The notes under the pieces: generated by a model
What the model saw: the letters and a program-made list of their open reading frames with translations, nothing else
Databases searched by the model: none
What the model was told of the DNA's origin: nothing
Assembly (NCBI RefSeq): GCF_004364325.1
Contig: NZ_SOCP01000007.1
Location: 248,001-312,000, forward strand
Direction: 5' to 3'
DNA length: 64,000 bases
Source: Actinophytocola oryzae
GTDB taxonomy: Bacteria; Actinomycetota; Actinomycetes; Mycobacteriales; Pseudonocardiaceae
Program-made: the position numbers and the translations under genes
Part shown: positions 46,656 to 54,440 of the stretch, in pieces
How positions within the stretch are numbered: the first letter of the stretch is position 1
How the letters are laid out: each line of letters begins with the position of its first letter

Positions 46656-47513
46656 TCAGAGGTGAGTGAGTCGAGGGGCCGAGCCGCGTTCGCGGACGAG
46701 CGTGCCTGCCTCGCGGGTCAGCTCCCGGGTGCTGCCGAGGAGGCCGTCGAGGACGAGGGCGCGCCGGACGTGGCGGTGCAGGGCGTGCTCGGCGGTGAAG
46801 CCGATACCGCCGAGCACCTGCTGGCAGTGGCGGGCGGCCGTCAAGGCCGCGGCCCCCGCCGCGGCCTTGGCCAGCAGCGAGCCGAGGTCGTCGGAGGCCA
46901 GTGCCAGCGTGGCCTCGGCGCCCTCGACCGCGACGTGAGCCTCGGCGAGCCGGTGCCGAACCGCCTGGAACGACGCGAGTGGCCTGCCGAACTGGGTGCG
47001 GTCCAGAACGTGCCGCCGTGCCAGGGCAAGCATGGCTCGGCCGGTGCCGACGAGCCACCAGCCCAGCGCCCGCCGCCCGGCAGCGAGCGGAACCGCGCTC
47101 CCGGCGGCGACCCGGCGCAGTGGCAGCTCCTGATCGAGCCCACCCCCGTGCCCCTCGCGCTCCCACACGACCCACGCCCCGCCCGCATACGGGAGACGAA
47201 GGACGCCTTCAGTGCGCCGGCCGTTATGAAGGCGTCCTTCGTTGCGCTGAGCGTTGGGAAGGCGTCCTTCAGTGCGTTGGGGCGGGGCCAGCGGTGGGGG
47301 CGGGTCGGCGCGGATCACGTCGTTGAGCAGGGGGGCGTGGGCGCCCGTCTCGCCCAGCAGGCGGAACACCAGCGGCACGACCACGTCGGGGTACCCGGCC
47401 AGCATGTCCGGCCAGCCGAGGTCGTCCAGCGCCGCGGCCAGCTCGGGGCCGGTGGCCGTCGTCATCGTCTTGAGCAGGGTCGTGGTCAGCAGCGCGACCT
47501 CGTCGACGTCCAC
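46656..47513 (-). CDS. Acyl-CoA dehydrogenase-like short subunit with repeat-encoded insertion
   Basis: A 285-residue protein. The C-terminal dehydrogenase helices are recognisable (LDRTQFGRPLASFQAVRHRLAEAHVAVEGAEATL; RHCQQVLGGIGFTAEHALHRHVRRALVLDGLLG) and an N-terminal helical part is present, but most of the beta-domain is missing. Residues about 80-105 are encoded by three units of the 30-bp repeat and read RTEGRLPNAQ, RNEGRLHNGR, RTEGVL. The insertion keeps frame. Whether the protein still folds or has become a relic is unclear. GTG start three bases after the stop of the full-length dehydrogenase upstream, its probable partner. Confidence 0.75.
   Translation of the reverse strand: MDVDEVALLTTTLLKTMTTATGPELAAALDDLGWPDMLAGYPDVVVPLVFRLLGETGAHAPLLNDVIRADPPPPLAPPQRTEGRLPNAQRNEGRLHNGRRTEGVLRLPYAGGAWVVWEREGHGGGLDQELPLRRVAAGSAVPLAAGRRALGWWLVGTGRAMLALARRHVLDRTQFGRPLASFQAVRHRLAEAHVAVEGAEATLALASDDLGSLLAKAAAGAAALTAARHCQQVLGGIGFTAEHALHRHVRRALVLDGLLGSTRELTREAGTLVRERGSAPRLTHL
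47198..47275. repeat. Three 30-bp repeat units inside a dehydrogenase coding sequence
   Basis: Cores GAAGGACGCCTTC (47198-47210), GAAGGCGTCCTTC (47228-47240) and GAAGGCGTCCTTCAGTGC (47258-47275) are spaced exactly 30 bases apart. Two are in the inverted orientation. Because the unit is ten codons long, the reading frame of the dehydrogenase gene is preserved. Confidence 0.9.
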
Positions 47514-47516
47514 GGG

Positions 47517-48605
47517 TCACTCCCTGCCGAGGTCGAGCAGTCTGCGCGCGATGATGTTGCGCTGGATCTCCGCGGTGCCCCCGTAGATGGTCGCCGCGCG
47601 CGAGTACAAGTACTCCGTGCGCCAGGACGAGTCGCCCAGCTCGATCTCGCCCGGCAGCAGGTCGCGGGCGGTGTCGAACACGAGCTGCTCCGCCGTGGCC
47701 AGCAGGACCTTGTCCACCGACGTCTCCGGGCCGAGCCGCCCACCGTCGGCCAGCCTGCGCTGTGTGCCGTGGGAACGGCAGCGGGCGGTGTGCAGCGCCA
47801 GGTACGCGGCACCCAGCGCGGCATCGTCCTCGACGGACACCTGCGCCCCCAGGCGGTCCAGCCGCGTGTACAGGTGCGCGATCCGGTGCCAGAAACAGGT
47901 CGAGCGCTCGTGTGGCAGCAGGTCCATCGCGAGCGCCCACCCGTCGCCAGGCGCGCCCAGCATGCGGTCGCCCGGCACGACCACGTCGTCGAGGAACACC
48001 TCCGCGAACTCGTCGACCCCGTGCATCGTCCGCAGTGGACGGACCGTGATGCCCGGGGTGTCCATGTCGACCAGGAACGCGGTGATCCCGCCGTGGCCCG
48101 GCGCCGTGCGGGTCAGCAGCACACAGCGCGCGGCGTACTGGGCGAGGCTCGTCCACACCTTCTGCCCGGTGACCACCCAGTCGCCACCGCGCGCCACGGC
48201 TCGCGTGGTGAGCGACGCGAGATCGCTGCCCGAACCGGGTTCGGAGAAGCCCTGGCACCACTGCTCCCGGCCGCTCAGCAGCAGCGGCACCACCCGCGCC
48301 GCCAGGGCCGCCGGGCCGTGGGAGATGACCGACGGGACGAGCACCTCGACCATCGAGTAGATGCCCGGCTCGGCCAGCTCCCTGGTGGCGACCTCCTCGC
48401 CGAGCACCGCCCGCAGCACGGCCGGCCCGCCGAGACCGTCCACCTCGGACGGCCAGCCGTACCGCATCCAGCCCGCGTCGTAGAGCGCGCGGCGCACGCG
48501 GGCGAGCTGCGCGACCTGTGCGTCGAGCGACTGGTCCGCGCCGGGGGACAGGTCGTTCGTGTCGAGCCAGTCCCGCACGGCCGTCCGGAACTCCGCGACC
48601 CTCAC
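47517..48605 (-). CDS. Acyl-CoA dehydrogenase, long subunit
   Basis: A 362-residue flavoenzyme: CQGFSEPGSGSDLASLTTRAVARGG, GQKVWTSLAQYAARCVLLTRT, C-terminus AATIYGGTAEIQRNIIARRLLDLGRE. MCAD Glu376 position is Gly. Start GTG 48605 overlaps the stop of the SnoaL-like gene (GTGA); a longer open frame upstream reads through that gene and is rejected. Partner of the repeat-bearing short subunit downstream. Confidence 0.9.
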   Translation of the reverse strand: MRVAEFRTAVRDWLDTNDLSPGADQSLDAQVAQLARVRRALYDAGWMRYGWPSEVDGLGGPAVLRAVLGEEVATRELAEPGIYSMVEVLVPSVISHGPAALAARVVPLLLSGREQWCQGFSEPGSGSDLASLTTRAVARGGDWVVTGQKVWTSLAQYAARCVLLTRTAPGHGGITAFLVDMDTPGITVRPLRTMHGVDEFAEVFLDDVVVPGDRMLGAPGDGWALAMDLLPHERSTCFWHRIAHLYTRLDRLGAQVSVEDDAALGAAYLALHTARCRSHGTQRRLADGGRLGPETSVDKVLLATAEQLVFDTARDLLPGEIELGDSSWRTEYLYSRAATIYGGTAEIQRNIIARRLLDLGRE

Positions 48606-49009
48606 GGCCGCTGGTAGGCGTGCGGCCGCCCCGAGTCGTGCGCGCCGCTGCGGCGGATGAACGTCATGGCCCGCGTCCGCAGCCGCCAGCCGTGCGCGGT
48701 CCTGGCGTAGGTGTCGGTGTAGTAGCCGATGCGCAGGTCGTGCGTGGCGTGGTCGACGAAGCACAGCGGCTGGGTGCCGGTGCCGGTGTCGCCGTCCAGC
48801 TCCACGACCGCGGTCCCGGTGAGGAACAGGCCCTTCGGCGCGGCGTCGACCAGCGCCGGGAACTCGTCGAGGCCGTAGGTGTCGCCGAACGCGCTGTAGG
48901 TGCCGTCCGGGGTGAACACGGCGAGCAGGCCGTCGAGGTCGCCCCTGGTGATCGTCACCGCGTACCTCGCCAGGAGCTGGTGGATCGCCATCAGGTCATC
49001 GGTGGACAT
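48602..49009 (-). CDS. SnoaL-like / NTF2-fold protein
   Basis: A 135-residue single-domain NTF2-like protein: IHQLLARYAVTITRGDLDGLLAVFTPDGTYSAFGDTYG at the start and the C-terminal strand pair TYARTAHGWRLRTRAMTFIRR. Members act as dehydratases, isomerases or dioxygenase small subunits in steroid and polyketide pathways; catalytic residues cannot be assigned by eye. ATG overlaps the amidohydrolase gene end by 14 bases. Confidence 0.82.
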   Translation of the reverse strand: MSTDDLMAIHQLLARYAVTITRGDLDGLLAVFTPDGTYSAFGDTYGLDEFPALVDAAPKGLFLTGTAVVELDGDTGTGTQPLCFVDHATHDLRIGYYTDTYARTAHGWRLRTRAMTFIRRSGAHDSGRPHAYQRP

Positions 49010-50207
49010 ACACCTTCCCGCCCTTCATCACGAACCGCACGTCCTGGGTGACGGTGATGTCCCGCAGCGGATCGCCCGGCACACCGACGACGTCGGCGAG
49101 CAGCCCCTCGCCCAGCCGGCCCCGGTCGGTGACGTCGAGCAGCTCCGCCGCGGTGACGGTCGCCGCCCGCAGCACGGCGAGCGGCGGCATGCCCCGGCTC
49201 ACCAGCGCGACCAGCTCGTTGGCGTTCCTGCCGTGCGGGATCGCGGGCGCGTCGGTGCCCACGGCGATCCGCACGCCCGCCTCGTACGCGGCCCGCACGG
49301 ACTCGCGGGCGCGCGGGAACATCTGCTCGGCCTTCTCCCGCAGCTCCGGCGCGGCGTTGGACACGTCCATGCCGTCGGCCAGCGCGGTCGTCGGGACGAG
49401 GAAGGTGCCGCGCTCCACCATCAACGCGATCGCGTCGCCGTCGACGAGGAAGCCGTGCTCGATGCAGTCGATGCCTGCCCCGACCGCCGCCCGCACCGCG
49501 TCGGCGCCGTGCGTGTGCGCCGCGACCCGCAGCCCGCGCCGGTGCGCCTCGTCGACGATGGCGCGCAGCTCCTCGTCGGAGTAGTGCTGCGCGCCCGGCA
49601 GCCCGGTGTGGGACATGACCCCGCCGGAGACGCACACCTTGATCAGCTTCGCGCCGTGCTTGATCTGGTACCGCACGGACTTGCGGACCTCGTCCACCCC
49701 GTTGGCGATGCCCTCCTCGACCGTCAGCGGCAGGACGCCGGGGGCGAACGCGGCGAACATCGTCGGGTCGAGGTGTCCGCCGGTGGGGGTGATCGCGTGC
49801 CCGGCGGGCACGACCCGGGGGCCGTCGATCCAGCCCGCGTCGATGGCCCTGGCGAGGGCCACGTCGAGCAGGTAGCCGCCGGTCTTGACGAACAGTCCCA
49901 GGTTGCGGACGGTCGTGAACCCGGCCCGCAGCGTGCGACGGGCGTTGCCGACGGCACGCAGCATGCGCAGCGGCGGGTCGTCCTGGACGGGGGAGTACGC
50001 GGCGGTCTCGCCCCGGCCGCCCATCAGGAGGTTGACCTCCATGTCCATCAGGCCGGGCAGCAGGACCAGGTCACCGAGGTCGAGCACCTCGCCGTCGGGG
50101 GTCCCGCCGACACCGGCGATCCGGTCGTCCTCGACCCGGAGGACGCCGGGGCGGACGATCTCACCGGAGTCGACGTCGAGCAGCCCGGCGGCACGCAGCG
50201 TCAGCAC
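48996..50207 (-). CDS. Amidohydrolase-superfamily protein with altered first metal motif
   Basis: A 403-residue imidazolonepropionase-like protein: N-terminal beta-sandwich, PGLMDMEVNLLMGG, carboxylatable Lys190 (KLIKVCVSGGV), His231/His233 (AAHTHG), His251 (IEHGFL) and Asp319 (VGTDAP). The usual H-x-H of the first barrel strand is Glu57-Val-Asn59, so binuclear metal binding is in doubt; it may use one metal or different chemistry. GTG start two bases from the AhpD gene stop. A ring-opening hydrolase role on a lactone, lactam or cyclic ketone intermediate is a guess. Confidence 0.85.
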   Translation of the reverse strand: MLTLRAAGLLDVDSGEIVRPGVLRVEDDRIAGVGGTPDGEVLDLGDLVLLPGLMDMEVNLLMGGRGETAAYSPVQDDPPLRMLRAVGNARRTLRAGFTTVRNLGLFVKTGGYLLDVALARAIDAGWIDGPRVVPAGHAITPTGGHLDPTMFAAFAPGVLPLTVEEGIANGVDEVRKSVRYQIKHGAKLIKVCVSGGVMSHTGLPGAQHYSDEELRAIVDEAHRRGLRVAAHTHGADAVRAAVGAGIDCIEHGFLVDGDAIALMVERGTFLVPTTALADGMDVSNAAPELREKAEQMFPRARESVRAAYEAGVRIAVGTDAPAIPHGRNANELVALVSRGMPPLAVLRAATVTAAELLDVTDRGRLGEGLLADVVGVPGDPLRDITVTQDVRFVMKGGKVYVHR

Positions 50208-50208
50208 G

Positions 50209-50751
50209 TCAGCGCCCCGGCCCTGGTTCGCGCTCCGGTTCGACGCCGAACGCGTTGAAGGCCATCGCCATCATGCAGTAGCCGCCGATCGTGAGGACCA
50301 GGTCCATGCGCTGGCGTTCGTCGAGGTGCTCGGCGAGTGCGTCCCAGGTCCTGTCGGACAGGGTCGAGGTGTCGTCCAGCTCGTCGACCGCGGCCAGCAC
50401 CGCGCGGTCCAGCTCGGGCCCGGCCGCGCCGCGCCCGGCCGCGTCGATCTCCGCGTCGGTGAGGCCCGCCCGCGCGGCCATGCGGGCGTGGTGGCTCCAC
50501 TCGTACCGGCAGTCGCGGCGCCTGGCGACCCGCAGGATCGCCAGCTCGCGCACGCGGGGCGGCAGGGTCGAGCGCGTCAGCAGGTGGGCGCTGAAGCCCA
50601 GGAACGCCTCGGTCAGGTCGGGGTGGCGGACGAGGGTGCCCAGCGCGTTGCCCGCGCCCCGGAGGTTGCGGCGCTTCTCCGGCAGCAGGCCGGCGAGCGC
50701 GGCGCGTGCCCGGTCGTCCCACTGGTCGTCCGGCAACGGCGTCAGGGGCAT
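50209..50751 (-). CDS. Carboxymuconolactone decarboxylase / AhpD-fold protein
   Basis: A 180-residue protein with the CMD-family core PPRVRELAILRVARRRDCRYEWSHHARMAARAGLTDAEID. The E-W-x2-H pattern is kept, but the redox CxxC of AhpD is absent, so a peroxiredoxin-reductase role is unlikely. First gene of the five-gene minus operon AhpD, amidohydrolase, SnoaL-like, and two dehydrogenases, behind operator site E, which is 25 bases upstream. Confidence 0.85.
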   Translation of the reverse strand: MPLTPLPDDQWDDRARAALAGLLPEKRRNLRGAGNALGTLVRHPDLTEAFLGFSAHLLTRSTLPPRVRELAILRVARRRDCRYEWSHHARMAARAGLTDAEIDAAGRGAAGPELDRAVLAAVDELDDTSTLSDRTWDALAEHLDERQRMDLVLTIGGYCMMAMAFNAFGVEPEREPGPGR

Positions 50752-50775
50752 CCGCGGACCTCACCTTCTCGAATC

Positions 50776-50792
50776 GGAGAATCACATTCTCA
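50776..50792. promoter_or_regulatory. Catabolic-locus operator (site E)
   Basis: GGAGAAT-cac-ATTCTCA, one outer mismatch from the perfect palindrome, 25 bases upstream of the AhpD-like start. Adjacent TTCTC-gaatcg-GAGAA (50766-50781) adds a second, outward-facing symmetry. Confidence 0.8.
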
Positions 50793-50865
50793 TCCGCTAC
50801 CTGAAGGTTTCCATGCGGACTGGGGCCAGTCAACCGTCGGGCCATCGCTGTTGATTCTCGTCAGA

Positions 50866-50882
50866 AGAGAAGATAGTTTCCA
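50866..50882. promoter_or_regulatory. Very weak operator-like site before the importer operon
   Basis: AGAGAAG-ata-GTTTCCA matches the consensus at nine of fourteen half-site positions, 83 bases upstream of the substrate-binding protein gene. A nearby GATTCTCG (50853-50860) is a lone half-site. Divergent transcription from site E at 50776 could instead serve this operon. Confidence 0.25.
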
Positions 50883-50964
50883 GACAGTGAGAGGGCTGTG
50901 TCGACACGGAGCCGGCCGGTCCGCCACCTGACTGCCCAACGGGGGACAGCAGAGGAGGCTCATC

Positions 50965-52332
50965 GTGAGACCGCAGACCGTCCTCGCCGCCTGTGCGGCC
51001 GTCGTGCTCCTCGCTGCCGGCTGTGCCCGCAGCGGACCGTCGGGTCAGGAGGAGGACTCGCCGACGGCGACGGCGAGCTCCGCCGACTTCGGCGACCTGA
51101 AGAACGTCTGCCAGAAGGGCGACGCGAAGAGCGCGCCGACGCAGGGCGTCACGGCGGACGCGATCAGTGTCGGGGTGTTCAGCGACGTCGGCTTCACGAA
51201 GAAGTCCGAGTTCGTGGACGCCGCGACGGTGTTCACGAAGTGGTGCAACGAGTTGGGCGGTGTCAACGGCCGCGAGCTCGTCGCCACGACCCGGGACTCG
51301 AAGCTGACCGAGGTGCCGCAGCGGATGCTGGAGGCCTGCCGCGAGGACTTCGCGCTCGTCGGCGGCGGCGCCGCCCTGGACGCACTGGGTGTCCGGGAAC
51401 GGCTCACGTGTCTGCTGCCGTCGTTCCCGGCCCAGGTCAGCATGGCGGGCAACTACGGTTCGGACCTGCAGGTCGCGAGCCTCGGCGGCGCCTCGTACAG
51501 CCGGTACGCCGGCTTCTACCACTGGCTGCTGAAGGACTCCTACCCCGACTCGGCCGGCGCGCTCGGCGTGATCTCCGGCGACTCCGCGATCACGAAGCTC
51601 CTCGCGGGCCAGACCAACGAGGTGCTGGCCGGCTCCGGCGGCACCGTCACCTACGAGGACCTCTACCCGGCGCAGGGCGTGGCGGACTGGACGCCCTACG
51701 CGCAGTCCATCAAGACCAAGGGCGTCAGGGGACTGGTGTTCCTCGGCGACTTCACCCAGCTCGCGAAGCTGGAGCAGGCGCTGACGAACATCGGCTACGC
51801 GCCGGACTGGATCGACGCGAACAGCAACGCCTACGGCCCCGCGTTCATCCAGCTCGCGGGCGCCGCCCTCGACTCGCAGAACAACGTCGCCGACGTGAGC
51901 GGTGTCTTCCCGCTGGAGAAGGCGGACGACAACCCGGCGACGAAACAGCTGGTGGACCTGTTCGCCAGGTACGCCCCGGACGCGGAGGTCACCCTGCCCG
52001 CGGTGCGCGCGTTCGCGGCGTGGCTGCTGTTCGCGAAGGCGGCGGGCTCCTGCGGCGACGACCTGACCCGCCGGTGCGTGTACGACGCGGCGACGAAGGA
52101 GACCGCGTGGACCGGCGGCGGACTGACCGCGCCTGCCGACATGTCCGAACAGGACGGTCCGATCGAGTGCTTCAACGTGGAGAAGGCCACCAAGGACGGT
52201 TGGGAGCCCGCGGACTTCGAGCCCGACAAGGGCGCCTACCGGTGTGACGCGCCCGTGTACAGGTACCAGGGCCAGTACCCCCGGCCCGTGACGCTGGCCG
52301 ACGTGGGTAAGAGCATGAACGACGTCAAGTGA
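50965..52332 (+). CDS. ABC importer substrate-binding lipoprotein (Peripla_BP_6/LivK type)
   Basis: A 455-residue lipoprotein with signal peptide and lipobox LAAGC (Cys20), then a type I periplasmic-binding fold: ISVGVFSDVGFTKKSEFVDAATVFTKWCNELGGVNGREL, DFALVGGGAALDA, GVRGLVFLGDFTQLAKLEQAL. GTG start with AGAGGAGG at 50951-50958. The family binds amino acids, amides and aromatic or fatty acids; with the catabolic genes here it probably binds the pathway substrate outside the membrane. First gene of a long plus-strand operon running to the window end. Confidence 0.9.
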   Translation: MRPQTVLAACAAVVLLAAGCARSGPSGQEEDSPTATASSADFGDLKNVCQKGDAKSAPTQGVTADAISVGVFSDVGFTKKSEFVDAATVFTKWCNELGGVNGRELVATTRDSKLTEVPQRMLEACREDFALVGGGAALDALGVRERLTCLLPSFPAQVSMAGNYGSDLQVASLGGASYSRYAGFYHWLLKDSYPDSAGALGVISGDSAITKLLAGQTNEVLAGSGGTVTYEDLYPAQGVADWTPYAQSIKTKGVRGLVFLGDFTQLAKLEQALTNIGYAPDWIDANSNAYGPAFIQLAGAALDSQNNVADVSGVFPLEKADDNPATKQLVDLFARYAPDAEVTLPAVRAFAAWLLFAKAAGSCGDDLTRRCVYDAATKETAWTGGGLTAPADMSEQDGPIECFNVEKATKDGWEPADFEPDKGAYRCDAPVYRYQGQYPRPVTLADVGKSMNDVK

Positions 52333-54440
52333 TGGAACTGTTCCTCACCTTCGGGATCGTCGGTCTGTCCACCGCCGCCGTCTACGCGGTCATCGGCAGC
52401 GGGCTGGTCCTGACCTACACCACCACGGGTGTGTTCAACTTCGGGCACGGCGCGGCGGGGATGCTCGCGGCCTTCACCTACTGGCAGCTGACCGTCGGCT
52501 GGGGCTGGCCGGTGCCGCCGGCGCTCGTGGTGGTGCTGGGGGTGCTCGCGCCCGCGTTCGGCCTGTTCGTGGAGCGCGTGGTGCTGCGGCCGGTCCAGGA
52601 CCTCGGCGAGGCCGAACGGCTCGTGATGACCGTGGCGCTGCTGAGCGGGTCGATCGCGCTGGCCCGCTGGGTGTGGGACCCGAACGAGCCCCGGCCGCTG
52701 CCCGCGTTCTTCGCCGACCGGCCGCCGCTGCGGATCGGGCCGGCCGTGGTCACCTGGCACCAGGCGACCACGATGGTCGTAGCGGTGGTGGTCGCGGCCG
52801 GGCTGTGGGTGCTGCTGTACCGGACGCGACCCGGCGCGGAGATGCGGGCCACGGTGGACGACCGCGCGCTGGCCGGGCTGACCGGCGCCGACCCGTTGCG
52901 TGCCAACCGGTTCGCGTGGATCCTCGGCACCCAGCTCGCCGCGGTCGGCGGGATCCTCATCGCACCGACCGTCGCGCTCGACGCCTCGCAGCTGTCCCTG
53001 CTGATCGTGAGCGCCTACACCGCCGCCGTGTTCGGCAGGCTGCGCAGCCTGCCACTGACGTTCGTCGGCGCGGTCGTGGTCGGCTGCATGGAGAGCTACC
53101 TGACCGGTTACCTGCCGCAGAACCCGTACCTGCCCGGGCTGCGGCTGGCCGCGCCCGCGCTCCTGCTCATCCTCGCGCTGCTGGTCTTCCCGCACGGCAG
53201 GCTCCGGGGACGGGACCGCAGGCTCGTCAGGGTCCCGCTGCCGACGATGCGCGGCACCTGGGTGTTCGCCGGGGTCGTCGTGCTGTTCGGCATGGTGATG
53301 GCGACGGTGCTGGGGGAGGCCGACCTCATCACCTACGGCCCGATCTTCTCCCTCGGCGTGGTCGCACTGTCGTTCGTGCCGCTCGCCGGGTACGCGGGCC
53401 AGATCTCGTTGTGCCAGCTGAGCATGGCGGGCATCGGCGCGGTCGTGTGGGGCCACCTCGGCGCACACGGCAACCCGGCGGCGCTGCTGGGCGCGGTCGC
53501 GGTCGCGGGGCTGGTAGGGGCGCTGGTGGCGGTGCCCGCGCTGCGGCTGTCGGGGGTGTACCTGGCGCTGGGCACGGCCGCGTTCGCCGTCGTGCTGGAC
53601 CGGTGGGTCTTCACCCTGCCCTCGTTCGACCTCTGGGGGATCCGGATCGCGCTGTTCGACCAGGGCTCGGTCGCGATGAACGGGCCGTGGCTGTTCGGGT
53701 GGCACCTCGACAGCGGGCAGGAGCTGATGGTGCTCGCCGCCCTGTGCCTCGCGCTCGCCTCCCTCGGGGTCGCGGCGCTGCGGCGGGGCCGGGCCGGGCG
53801 GCGGTTGATCGCGTTGCGGGACAGCGAGGCCGCCTACGCCACCCTCGGCGGCAAGCCGCTCACCGCCCGGGTCGCGGTGTTCGCCCTGTCGGCGGGCATC
53901 GCGGGTCTCGGCGGTGCCCTGTACGGGATGCAGCAGCGGTCGATCACCGCCGAGCAGTTCACGTTCGTTGCCGGGCTGCCGCTGTTCCTCGTCGCGGTGA
54001 TCGGCGGGCTCGGCGCGGTCGGCACCGGCCTGTTCACCGGCACCGCCTACGTCTGGCCGCTGAACGCCCTGGTCGTCGTCGCGCCGTGGACGCAGAACCT
54101 CGTGGCCCTGCTGCCCAGCCTCGCAGGCATCGGACTCGGCCGGGACCCGGACGGGATCGTGACGCGGTTCCGCCGCCAGTGGGCGCCGCTGGGCCGCGAC
54201 CGTGCCGCGCTGACCGCGCTCGCCGCCGGGCTCGCCGCGCTGTGGCTGCTGCGGCTGACCGACGTCATCGGCGGGTGGGCGCTGTTCCTCGGCGCACTGG
54301 CCCTCGCGCTCGTGACACGGGCCTGGGCGGACGCACGGGGCCGCGCCGAACCGGAGGTCCCGGTCGAGTGGTGGGGCGTGCGGCGGCCGTGGCAGGCCCG
54401 CGACGAGGAGGTGATGGACCGTGTCATCGCTGGCGGTTAG
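52332..54440 (+). CDS. Fused LivH-LivM ABC importer permease
   Basis: A 702-residue protein joining both permeases of a branched-chain-amino-acid-type importer. The LivH half (about 1-290) opens LFLTFGIVGLSTAAVYAVIGSGLVLTYTTTGVFNFGHGAAGM and has the coupling loop TGADPLRANRFAWILG; the LivM half (about 310-640) has LAGYAGQISLCQLSMAGIGA and the coupling loop ALRDSEAAYATLGGKPLTARVAVF. A C-terminal tail adds about two membrane segments. Either GTG 52329 or ATG 52332 overlaps the stop upstream. Fusion of LivH and LivM is seen in some actinobacterial systems. Confidence 0.9.
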   Translation: MELFLTFGIVGLSTAAVYAVIGSGLVLTYTTTGVFNFGHGAAGMLAAFTYWQLTVGWGWPVPPALVVVLGVLAPAFGLFVERVVLRPVQDLGEAERLVMTVALLSGSIALARWVWDPNEPRPLPAFFADRPPLRIGPAVVTWHQATTMVVAVVVAAGLWVLLYRTRPGAEMRATVDDRALAGLTGADPLRANRFAWILGTQLAAVGGILIAPTVALDASQLSLLIVSAYTAAVFGRLRSLPLTFVGAVVVGCMESYLTGYLPQNPYLPGLRLAAPALLLILALLVFPHGRLRGRDRRLVRVPLPTMRGTWVFAGVVVLFGMVMATVLGEADLITYGPIFSLGVVALSFVPLAGYAGQISLCQLSMAGIGAVVWGHLGAHGNPAALLGAVAVAGLVGALVAVPALRLSGVYLALGTAAFAVVLDRWVFTLPSFDLWGIRIALFDQGSVAMNGPWLFGWHLDSGQELMVLAALCLALASLGVAALRRGRAGRRLIALRDSEAAYATLGGKPLTARVAVFALSAGIAGLGGALYGMQQRSITAEQFTFVAGLPLFLVAVIGGLGAVGTGLFTGTAYVWPLNALVVVAPWTQNLVALLPSLAGIGLGRDPDGIVTRFRRQWAPLGRDRAALTALAAGLAALWLLRLTDVIGGWALFLGALALALVTRAWADARGRAEPEVPVEWWGVRRPWQARDEEVMDRVIAGG

